From Linnemannia schmuckeri (Eukaryota; Mortierellomycota; Mortierellomycetes; Mortierellales; Mortierellaceae), in assembly GCA_029449235.1 (NCBI GenBank), contig JANATG010000003.1, positions 1,798,001-1,862,000 on the forward strand: a DNA stretch of 64,000 bases, given 5' to 3'. A program made the translations under genes and the position numbers. Position 1 is the first letter of the stretch, and every line of letters starts with the position of its first letter. Below, piece by piece: positions 36,906 to 47,768 of this stretch. The notes beneath the pieces were generated by a model. It saw only the letters and a program-made list of their open reading frames with translations, searched no databases and had not been told where the DNA came from.

Positions 36906-37806
36906 CGAATCTATTCAGGAACAAGAGGGAAGGCTTTTTTAGCATAAGCGACAAAGCAGAAGAGAAAAGAATGAATGAATGAGCGAAGGAGTGAAAGAAT
37001 GGAAGAGAGAAAGGTGAATGATCAGGTTGTCTGAATGGGCAACAGCCACAGAAGAGAGACGGAAAATGAAGAAAAGAGGAATGAGAATGAGTGAGAGACG
37101 CTGAATCAAGTTGAAGGTTGGAGTTGAAGAAAAAAAAGAGAGAAAGAAAGAAATGAGAATGAAGAGTCGAACCGATAAGGAGTAAGGCAAAAAGAAAAAA
37201 TAAATAAATAAAAGGATATGTGAGAAAGTGTGTGCAAAATAAAAGATTATCGTCCTATGTTCACACACATACACTGGCTGGACACGCCATGGGCCATGCT
37301 ATACCATTCAATTGAAAGAATAATACAAAAAGGAGAGGATTTTAGTTCAATTCAATTATTATACTACATACTTTTAATAGACTGTTGCTCAACCAACTAT
37401 CACGACCAACGAACGATGACGACCACCCACCCAGCCACCACCACCCATCAACACCACCACCACCGCCTGGAAACAAGGGTGGTTACAGAAGGAAGTGTAT
37501 GAAAAAAAGAGCACGAACAGGAACAGGAACAAGAACGGAGAAAGAAACCCAACGATGTGATACTTCCATAGGATACACTCTCCACTATTACAAAACTCAA
37601 AACAATCAATTGGAATTAAGTAAAGAAAAAAAAGGGCTAGGCATTCATCCCTCCTTTACTCTAATAAATGGCCCTATTCGATAACAGATGCAAACTGTCA
37701 TGGGTTGCTTCGCTCGAGTTGTTCGTATAACAATAATCAAGTATCGCCAGACTACATACTCCGGCCACTTACTCTTCATCAATCTTCTCACTTTCATTTC
37801 TTGTGC

Positions 37807-37807
<1 letters not shown>

Positions 37808-37863
<56 letters not shown>
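37808..37863 (+). repeat. 56-base poly-T tract
   Basis: 56 consecutive T, the longest homopolymer in the window, preceded by GTGCG. Confidence 0.95.
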
Positions 37864-37864
<1 letters not shown>

Positions 37865-40800
37865 GACATTAACCATCCTTCTGCCGCCTGTCTGCCTCTC
37901 TCTTTCTTTCTCTTCTCTACTGCGTCTTCTTCTTTCTAACAAAACAGCCGCTATAAGCAACAATAACTTCTTGATACGCGGCACCCCAATTTCATAACCA
38001 GCCTGTAAACAAAAAAGGCACAAGTCTTTGCCCCAACAACACAAGCGCACGCACACTCATACACAAGCAAAATAAGTAATGAAGAACATGGCAACGAATA
38101 AGAAAAGAAAAAATAAGATGGGATGGAGAGGGAAAGAAAAAAATGCAAAGGCGCAAGCACAGGGAAGAACAAAAAAAAAATAAAGAAAAAAAAGAAAAAG
38201 AAAGATCCCGCCCTTCCCTTGGAGATTTTGTTGTTTGGGTTCATTGATTCGTTGGCTGCTCCTCTGTGTCCACATTTTTTGTTCTCGGCACACATTCAAA
38301 GAGAGAGAGAGAGGGTCTGGCCTCGCCTCTTTTATGTAGCGCTGAAATTATTATTTTTTTGAATTCAATTACCCTGTCTATCGTCCTGCCTTGCATTACC
38401 CTTTTTCTCTTCTCCTTTCCTTTTTTTTTTTTTTCTTTTTCAAGGGTCTTTGGCGCACATACATACAATTTTGGTGCATGAGCACACACGCACATAGACG
38501 GACTTTGCATTCTTCAGATGCCTTACCTTGTCCTGTACAGACTGAAAGATTCTATCGAAACGATAGAACGTAAGAAACACGAAAAGAAGTAAACACCAGG
38601 AACATTGGACATCACTTGACTTCAGAAACCCTTGTCGAACATCCAAGAACGACCTCCTTCTCTTCCTTCCTTCTTATCGTTCATCACCAATCTTCGCAAT
38701 CTAACCTCAGGACTGTAGCCCAGTTCATTCTCTCCCTCTATCGATCGATCAATTCGTCTTCCTCATTTCGAAGCGCGGAATAGTGCTTGCTCACACACAC
38801 TCTTTTTCACTCCCTCTCAGACTCTACTTTTTCTTCCTCACCTTTTTTCCCCCTTAGCGCCAAGTCTAATGCCAAACTTTCTTTGTTCGCCTCCTCTCAC
38901 ACTTACTTTCCCCAATTCATCTGCTGTTACTCTTACATGTAATCCGCTCGGATTATTTCCTTCGTTGCAAACCTATGGGTCATCACAAAATCCCCATAGG
39001 AAAGAAAAAAGAGCAATATATTGTTCATTTCATTTTTAAAGTTGGATCGCCAATTCAAATGCATCCGAGAGAGATAAAAAAAAAAAAGTAAAACGAGGGG
39101 ACGCGGATCAAGGGAAGGATAGGGAAGGGAAGGGACGAGGGAGAAACAAAACAAAAAGGGTTGACTAAAGCATAAGATAGGCGGATGAGGTAAATGTGGC
39201 TAGTTTACAATCTTCCATTATTTTCCTGCACCTCTTGGTCTTGTCATGCGTTCGTCGGTCCAAGCTGAAAACGAATTGGTGTTTACCAGCTATCCGGAGA
39301 AAGTTCAAACAGTAGCCGATTGAGAGAAGCGCCCTTGATTTTTTTTGGGTGTACCCTCCTTTCCTATTCGGGTCTACATACACATCAAGACGCGCCCACA
39401 AACAAAGAATCCTTGAGCCAAGAGCGTACGCACAAACACAGATACCGACAAATGAACGTGCGTGAAAAACTGAGGGGTTTGAGGAAAAAGAGAACAAAAA
39501 AAAGAGAAGAGAGCGAAAGGTTAGCTGAGCATGCAACCACCTTCCCGCGAGTGAAAAAGGAAAGAACATGGAGGAAAAAAATAAGAGAACAAGGGATGGA
39601 AATGGGGGGAGTCATGGAGACAACAATGGGAAACAAGGGTCAAATGGATGGTAACAGTGGTCTATGTGCGTGGAGAGCATATCAAATTGTTGGCATAAGC
39701 AGTAGCCGGACTACTATCATATCTACGGAGAAGAGAGGAGGTTCTTTATGCACGGTCGGAGGAAAACAAACAATAGCGACCGAGCATTCCTGGCACATCT
39801 TTGAACGTTCCTCCCTTCCTACCATCTTTCGGTGTTTTATTCCCTCCTTGTCCATCCGTCCTCCCGTCCATCCCCATCTCATCCCTTTGAACTTCTTCCT
39901 TCATTTCTTTGATGTTGTTTTGCGGACAGGCAGTAGGAGGAAGGTTGACCAGAGAGCAGATTGTTTGACCGGTGTTCATGAACGAAATGTAGGACGGATC
40001 CCTGAATAGTAAATGAATCGAGGAGTGATGTGTACCTCTCCCCTCGGCATAGCGTTTAGTCAAAGGGATTTCATCTACACACAATCAAGCGCATACAACT
40101 AAAACAAAAAACAAGAAATCGCATTAGACCGGTTTTTCTAATGCTTGCTGCATATCGTCTCTGTCCGTCCCTCTTACCTATTAAAGTTCACAGCGCTTAC
40201 TGTTGATATCGACAATTTCACACTGTTTTGGTTCACATCTCTTACCTCTCCTTTTCTTCCCTTCCAACATTTCTCTTTCCCATGATATTTTTCGATCTCT
40301 CCGTCAATTCGTCCCGTCAGTTCGCCCCCTTCGTTCCTTCCATCCTTGACTGTCCTCCTCTTTTCTTCCCTATCTACATCCAATTTTTACTCTCATAATG
40401 TGTCCATCCATCTGTCTCCTTTTGATCCTCCTTAGTATATTTTGCGCTAAATTTCCCCCTCCTCTTTTTGCCTCTCCTATGAAGTTTTTTCCAATCATAC
40501 TCACAGAGTCAACTATCTGGTTGTTCTTCTTGGTTCCCCTACTGCCCCATGCCTCAGCCTCATGTTTGAATGGCGCCTATTTCTCGCATTGTCCCCTAGG
40601 TCTTACGACCTTTCCAAAAAAGAAAAAAAGAATAAATAAAAGCAAATGGAGCAAAAAAAAAAAAAGAAAAACCAAAGAGAATATAGACAGAACTAGCTTA
40701 GGAAAATGAAGTAGAAACGGATGAGCGCTGAACTGGCCCAACAGTACGGTAGGCTTTCTGTCAAAAAAATAGAAGGAACGAAAACAGTTAAGTATGGAAT

Positions 40801-43800
40801 GCACCATGAACTCGCAACAGTAGAGAAAACAAACTACAAGCGCATTCCATATCATGGACAGTGAGCAGAATGTAGGCGGCGTACAGAGCATCGAGTTCAA
40901 AGAAGTGATCCGTCTTGCGCCGAGACAACAAATAACTAATCGTTGCATAGATGGGATCAGCGACACTGTTGAGGACAATCATGATCATCTTCAAGGAAAG
41001 TTTCAATGGATGAGGACAATCATCCTTGCGATTATCGGTCGCTCTAGGCCCTTCTACTCCTCAGCCTTATGTTTTTATCATGCGCGCTCGAGAACCTGTC
41101 GTCTGATGGAAAAAGACCGTCGAGTAGGCAGCGAGAGAAAAAAATTTAGGAGTCGAATGCAGCCCATTATGTAGTAGTTGTTTACTTTAGCTGCATCAGA
41201 AACGACAAAGTACTAAAGATAAAGAAAAAAAAAGTGAAGGACGTATGAACAGTAGAAAGAAAAGAAAAGAAAAGTAAGAAAAAAAGTAGGGCGTACATCT
41301 GAGAGTGTACAAATATCGACGAGGAATGGACCAGACGACTCATGGGACAATTGAGCCAACATGCATACTTATTTTCAGGTATGTCTGCACCGCGCGGCGC
41401 AATCCGAGGCGAAAAGTGAGAAGGAGCGATGGAAGAGAAGCGCGGCGGGCTGGGAAAAAAAGTCGGAACCACCCACTTTCTTCCTTTCGCTTCCTTCCCC
41501 ATCTGCGGCCGTGCGTAAAAAACGGACTCACGTCGACCCTCTCTAGTTATGATCCAAATTTTTTGACACACTGACCCTCACTCTCGCTTTCAACCCTCTG
41601 TTCTTTTTTTTTTCCATCTCTCATCAGTTCCCAATCTCAGCTCTGGAAGTTTGGTGGGTGGGTGGGTGAATGGGCGTGCAAAGGACGCAAACAACAAAAA
41701 AGAAAGAAGCGCAACAGACCCTTCCTTCAGGAAAGGACGCTTGCATGCTCACGCACACAACCAGTCACGCCAAACCAATCATTTGTTCCTACTCCTTTCT
41801 CTCTTCTCTTTCCCCTTTCTTTCATCCCATCACCATCGCAATCTCCTCTAACAAACAAAAAGTCTAGACCGAACGGTGAGAGACATCTTCGCTATTATTC
41901 CCGACAAAAAAGAACAACAAACACATGCAAGAAAGGGAGTGCATGACTCCGTGACGGCCCATTAGGAGGAGAAGTAAAACAACGGTAGGGAAAGAAGTAA
42001 GAAAAATGAGTCGGGAAAGAATACGAGAGGAAAAGAAAAATAAAGGAGACAGATAGAAGATCATCCCAGTTTTCAAAGATGATCTACTACCCTTTTTACC
42101 ATGAAATTTGAAAATGATGAATCTGTCGCACATGACCTGTCCTGTTCTTGGGACCAAACACTAGAGGAGGGAAAAAATGATGCAGTAAAAAAGTGGGTGA
42201 AATTGTAAGGAGATGCATATTGTCGTTCTGTATTGAGAGGAATGTGGGTCGCAGAAAAGTAACTGGCTGAGAAAAAATCAGAGAACGCGCGTAAGTAAAG
42301 GAAAGAAAAAATAGTCAGAGTTGAAAATTGACTGAAAAGATAACAGTTGTAGGAAGAGCGCGTGAAAGAGAAAAAGGTGAGGAAAAGAGAAGAAAAAATA
42401 ACAACGACTGTCATATGTCGCCTGTCCAAGAGGCTACAGGTTAAGTACTTGTATGCAGAAGAGTGAAGAGATTTCAATAGTAGCGCATTGATATTTATAT
42501 AGTGGTAGTTCAGGCAAACAGAAAAGATAACACAGTCAATGTCTTTCAAATATACGCAAGTGCATGTAATGTACTCATCCCTCAGGAAAAATCGCGACAT
42601 TTTGAACCAGTGCAATGTGCCCACTCTTTTTTTTTGACCCACGCGTAAGTGGCGTGAAAACGCACAAAAAAAAACTACATGAACGTGACGACGAGGATGA
42701 CAAGAGTGCAGCGCGTTATCTGCAAGGTATCGTGATTCCTTGTGTATGCACGGTATCTGAGAAACTTCAAATCTAAAATACCCGGTTCTATTGGCCTCAT
42801 TTCAACGCGTTTGCTTGGTAAAAAATCCTGTTACAAAGATGTATCCAAAGCGAGGCGGGGAGGGATTGGATAGGATAGTACAGCACAGCAGCATTGATGC
42901 ATTGGCGTTTTTTTACTTTTTTTTTTCTTTTTCTTTTTGTCTATTCTTTCCTGCATGCGTATGCGTGAAAGTCGAAAAAAAAATGAGAAGTTACGTGTGA
43001 ATTCTCATTTGAAAAAAAGTGGATACTTTTTATTTGCTCAAATTAAAATCGTCAATGAGATAGATGTCCATGCATAGAATACGTTGGTGAACGACGTAAA
43101 AGTAGAAAATAAACGGGAAAATAAATGGACTTTAGGGTGCTGATACCGTGGCGTTGGGGCCATGGTTTAGGCTGTTGCTTTTTAAATCAGAATGGAAAAC
43201 ATAAAAAATCAATTGAAGAGCGTGAGCAAGAAAAAAAAACAAGGAAAAATAGATTTTACTTCTTTGCACGCTCTATCCCCCTTTATTCTTTCTGTCGTGT
43301 GTTTTTTGGGCCGCGGGTACACAAAAAGCGAATCATCCACTTACAAGATCGAGAGAGGGAGAGAAAGAACGGTTACTGTTGCCGATTGTATGTGGTGTTG
43401 CTGCTGCTGCTGCTGTTGTGTTCTGTTTTTGATGCTGTTATTTCTATCGCTTTGGTTTATTGTTGAGCAAACGAGAAAAGTGAATGATTCAATTTTTGCG
43501 AACGTGGGACAAAATAAAAAAATGTGAGGCAACAGTTGAAAATAGAAATAGCTTTCGGTGTTTACCTTCAGGAGCGAATACGCCTACTTTGTTTTTTTGT
43601 GGTTGTTTTGTTTATGTTTTTCTGCTTTGTTAATTGTTTAGGGATGAAGGAACGACAGAAAACGAGAGAGAGAGAGAGGACTAGAGAGGGAAGAAGGTGA
43701 ATGACCAAAGTGCAGAACAACCAACGACAAAACAAAACAAAACAGAAACAGAGAAAAAAAAAAGAGATGAGTGGGGTAAGATAGGCTATTGACATGCAAA

Positions 43801-44279
43801 TTAAACAACAACAATGCACCGCCAACGAGCTCATCATTCATTGATGAAAAAAAAACAAAACTACAGACAATGCAGATACACACAGTCAACAAAACTACCT
43901 TCCCTGCCATCCCCAACCATGCCCCCTTTATTGTGCAATTATTCAAATGGATGAATGAGGTCTGGTGATGAATGTTTGCTCAACAACATTCGAGACAACC
44001 CAACTTAGCAACAACAGCAGAAAAAAACTAGCAGGGTTAGCAGGAAGATAGACGGGAAAATTATAAAATAAACAAAAAAACCAGTGGTTGGCGCCCATTT
44101 TTCGATGATAAGTTTGAATGAGGAAAGGTGATCAGGTCATGAGTTTGCGTTTGTTTTTGAATGGTTCTTGCATTTTGTAACCTGTTTTGCTTTCTTTCAT
44201 TCTTTCTTTGACTGTAAACAAGATGAATCTATTCGCGTTATCTCTTCGGTAATGCCTTCCGGTGTAGAGTAAAACTTGA

Positions 44280-44283
<4 letters not shown>

Positions 44284-44329
<46 letters not shown>

Positions 44330-44344
44330 GGTCGGGGGGGGGGG
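44284..44344 (+). repeat. Poly-T tract followed by a G-run
   Basis: 45 T, then GGGTC, then 11 G (44334-44344). The junction of two homopolymers is unusual and could be prone to slippage or sequencing error. Confidence 0.9.
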
Positions 44345-45289
44345 TGTCGTCAAAAAAAAGGGAAGGCTGTAGTGTGGAAGCCTAAAGAGTAGGGGATTCG
44401 AAGCACGATGGTGTCATGGTTCTGTAGCTGTTGCTGTACAAGGTTTTGGATTTGGTCGAAAGAAGGTCCTGGTTTCTATCGACTTTGAACGCCCTCCTGT
44501 CGGAGAAAACTCTTTGGCCAGTGCCAAAGAGTTTTCTATTACCTGTTCCATTCTTAACGGAGGTCAGTGCCGGATAGTTTTCAACCAAAGAATCAAAATA
44601 AAATTCAAAATACTCCCATCAGCCTAGCTCTCCTCATAAAAATGTCTTTTAGAGCAAGTTCTGTAATTATACTCGGCGTATAGAGACTATTGCTATATGT
44701 TGTAAATTGTTGATTAGGAGTAACACATGATGCAGGGTGGGTGGGCCGACCGTATTGGAAACTATCGTGGTTGCAACAAAAACAAAATCAAAAACAAAAT
44801 AGCACAAGCCGCAAAACACGACGTTTGATTTGCAGAAGACCTAAAGAGCTAGAGCTAGGACTGTAAGGATATGGGCTAAGGTTAAGAGGCTAGAGCTTTC
44901 AGTAGTATATGACACGAGGTGTTATGGGATGTGGAGTGCAAAATTAGATTAATAAGAGGATGTCGTATTCTTGCTCCTCCATTAGCATTTTTTCTCTTAT
45001 GCTTGTGCTTGTGCTTCTGCATTTGCTTGTGTATGCGCCAGCACCAAACAACTACTGTGATAATTTATGAGCACCGCCCTTGTTTTAAAATGACGGCAAC
45101 CCGTTCGGCCCGTGAAGACCAAAACCATTAAAAATTTTAAAACACAACAACAATGACCGAGGAACCGGGAAGCTCAGTTACCAAAGTGAATAAACAAAGA
45201 GCTCAGTAGACGGAATATTCATCTGTCAGCACCACATTCCCATATTCAGCTAAAGCGAATTAAAGTACAGAAGGAAAGACAAAGAAAAC

Positions 45290-45290
<1 letters not shown>

Positions 45291-45331
<41 letters not shown>
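45291..45331 (+). repeat. 41-base poly-A tract
   Basis: 41 consecutive A in intergenic DNA, ending in CAGAACG. Confidence 0.95.
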
Positions 45332-45332
<1 letters not shown>

Positions 45333-45991
45333 AGAACGATAAGGGAATTAGAGTCGATAAAAACAAAAACACTAAGCATTATGAACAAACAACAAAATGT
45401 AACGCGATCGAGACGCGTTTCCCTTTTTCGTTAGCGGCGAGGGGGAAAGCTACCAATAGCAAGCAGGCATAGAAGGGACAAGAACGTCCTTGGTCATCAT
45501 TGTACCGTTGACCTACCCCGGGGTCCGGAAGTATCTTTACTCATCAAATAAGCATTCAAAGAACAGACAAGTGTCACCGCCCTTTCTTTCTCTTTCTTCT
45601 AGTCCATATCCTACTGGACATATCTTTTCCTCCCTCTCTACTCCCTCCTCTGATCGCGTTGGGTTGCCTTGGCCATCTAGGAAAACCTGTTTTTTGACCC
45701 AATCCAAGATTTTGCTAGGTACCCCTCAAGTCAGAAGAAAAGAGAAACCAACAGAAAGAAACTGTGCATCTGTGGATACATCTCGAATGTCAACATGGGG
45801 GCGAACAACAATACACCAACGTCGAACCCAAGCCCCAACCCGACAATTTCTTTTAGACACGCTATACGCTGCACGCACTTCATCCATGCGAAAGCGTATC
45901 AAACAAATGAGTGAAGATAAGACGTGCTTGTTGACGATTTTACTATATTTACAAAGAAAGGAAAAGACCCAGGAGAAAAAGACACACCTAA

Positions 45992-46900
45992 CTAAGGCTC
46001 CTTGACATCATACAACCGACTATAATCACTCTCAGTCACGCCTACAGGAGGTCCATAAGCTGGCGGTGCCACACCCTGCTGTAACTGACTCTGTTGGTGC
46101 TGATGTTGGAGCATCTGGAGGTGCTCAATCTGACGCTGCAGGTCCTGGGTCCGACGATCAGCTTCCTGTTGAGCCTGGTACTGTCTCAAAAGGGCCCCCG
46201 ATGCAACCTCTTCGAGGACCCGTTGACGGACGACGGATCGCGACATGTGCATCTCGAGCTTCTCGGCCGCAATCTCGACCCACTCCTTCACTTCTGCCTC
46301 CTCCTTTGCGGCGGCGGCCGCTGCCGCCTGTGCTGGTGTCATCCCTGCCGCTGTCGAAGAGGAAGAGTTTGTCGACGCCACTGAATTTGTCCTCGCCAGC
46401 CCACCTCCGGAAGCACCGCCAGCAAGGTTCCTAGTCTTCAGATCCAAAATCGCATTCCTCACCGCCTCGAGCACAAGATGCGTATGCAAATCCTTGGCCT
46501 CCTGTTTCACAATCCCGAACTCCTCCTTGGCCGCCTTCTCCTTCGCATCCCGATGTCCTTTAATGATTGCCTTCTCTCGCTCAAACTCCTTGTCGGCTTC
46601 CTTTCGGATCTTGTCACACTTCTTTTCGGCCTCGCGGACGGTGGTTTTGTAGGCCGTTTCGTAGGTCTTGAGGGTTTCTTTAATCGATTTTTGAAGGTCT
46701 TTGTTGGCCTGCGCTGCTGATTGAGAAGAGGACATGGCGGCTGTAGGTGGTGCTGCGAGGGATGCGGGGGTTGTGGATTGGTTGGTTGACGTTCCGGTAG
46801 CAGTTGCGGTTGTGGTTGCAGTGTTGTTGTTGGTTGCGCTTGCAGGTGTCGATGAGATCAATGCGGCAAGTGACGATTGAAGTGACTGGAAAGTGTCCAT
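45992..46900 (-). CDS. Coiled-coil hypothetical protein, 302 residues
   Basis: Intronless on the minus strand. Residues 1-65 are a Ser/Thr/Ala-rich disordered head. A long charged helix follows (KDLQKSIKETLKTYETAYKT, EKKCDKIRKEADKEFEREKA), almost certainly a coiled coil. Then come a Ser/Gly/Ala linker with an eight-Ala run, a second helix (VKEWVEIAAEKLEMHMSRSV) and a Gln-rich heptad-like segment (DLQRQIEHLQMLQHQHQQ). The end has a PPAY motif (APPAYGPPVG) that could bind WW domains. No family is recognised. Good codon usage and structured helices support a real gene. Its stop lies about 4.3 kb below the GlnRS start... and about 0.9 kb separates its start from the GlnRS stop. Confidence 0.75.
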   Translation of the reverse strand: MDTFQSLQSSLAALISSTPASATNNNTATTTATATGTSTNQSTTPASLAAPPTAAMSSSQSAAQANKDLQKSIKETLKTYETAYKTTVREAEKKCDKIRKEADKEFEREKAIIKGHRDAKEKAAKEEFGIVKQEAKDLHTHLVLEAVRNAILDLKTRNLAGGASGGGLARTNSVASTNSSSSTAAGMTPAQAAAAAAAKEEAEVKEWVEIAAEKLEMHMSRSVVRQRVLEEVASGALLRQYQAQQEADRRTQDLQRQIEHLQMLQHQHQQSQLQQGVAPPAYGPPVGVTESDYSRLYDVKEP

Positions 46901-47768
46901 GGGTTGTTGTGTTATATGGAAAAGGAATTTATAAAAAGGTAAGAAGAAAAGAATGAGGGGCCATTGGACACCTTTATATCACAAAAGCTCTTGCAATCAC
47001 TCACTCGCCATGCATTCTGGAAAAACTGTAATGCGTTTATGAATTCTATGCTGTGGACCCATGGTGTTTTCCCCTTCCTTTTGCCAAGACTTACACTCTC
47101 GCCACAGCCCTCCTTTTCTTATCGACATAATGCATCATCCGCAGTGGAAGAGAGCACGTAAAAAAAATCAATAAAAATGGGATAACGAACACCACCACCA
47201 ATGACAATCGACTCCAAAAGGGCTTTTTGTTTTCTTTGTACTCTCTCTTCCATCCATTCTAACCTCCTTAACGATGTCCTTCTGACTCCATCCAATTCCT
47301 TTTGCCAAGAAGTTAAGAGTCAAAAGAAAACATGGAGGAAAGGACTTTTTCTACCCTTCAATTTATCACTACTCTCTACCTTTGGTTCTAAAAAGAAAAA
47401 CAAAAAGACAGTTTTCATTATTTCGTTCGAAAAGCAAAAGGAGTTTTTTTTTTTTTTTTTTTTTTTCAGATCAATTAGAGGCATTTTTTTGTTACCTACA
47501 GCCCTGCCTGAAACCTCCTCCTGAGGTCTTGGCAAAATGAACTTTGACGGTTTAAATTGACACCGCTTTTGCCGGAAAGTGTGTAGCTCTTCACTGCGTC
47601 TCATCTACATCCACATCCACATCCACATGTATCTATGTCAAGGAGCCGCAAACGTGGCTCCACAAACCTCCTTTATCCAAGCAATAAAAGGTAAAAGCAC
47701 TTTTAATGAAAATGACAAAAAACTGTGAAAAAGGGCAAAAAAACCATCCTGTCTCCAGGAGGGTAAAC
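46901..47768. other. Intergenic region with a poly-T tract
   Basis: No gene. It contains 23 T at 47444-47466 and tandem CATCCA units near 47609-47627, just beyond the GlnRS stop codon. Confidence 0.6.

Larger units (their letters stand above)
36905..45991. other. Nine-kilobase gene-poor region upstream of the zinc-finger gene
   Basis: No convincing gene. Open frames up to 229 residues occur (39320-40009, 42073-42642), but they are composition-driven and match nothing. The region is rich in AAAAG, GAGA and CTTTT stretches, with long homopolymers at 37808, 44284 and 45291. It could contain regulatory DNA or noncoding RNA that cannot be recognised by eye. Confidence 0.5.

Noticed and set aside
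39320..40009. 229-residue open frame on the + strand in the gene desert
   Set aside because: Lys/Arg/Glu-rich from AG-rich DNA, no recognisable domain, no paralog, and long overlapping frames on the opposite strand.
42073..42642. 189-residue open frame on the minus strand
   Set aside because: Phe/Ser/Leu-rich composition is explained by AAAAG/CTTTT-rich DNA; no motif and no splice support.
45992..47768. My wording on distance in the coiled-coil entry: a 4.3-kb figure to the GlnRS start
   Set aside because: The useful distance is about 0.9 kb, from the coiled-coil start at 46900 to the GlnRS stop at 47769; the start-to-start distance adds nothing.
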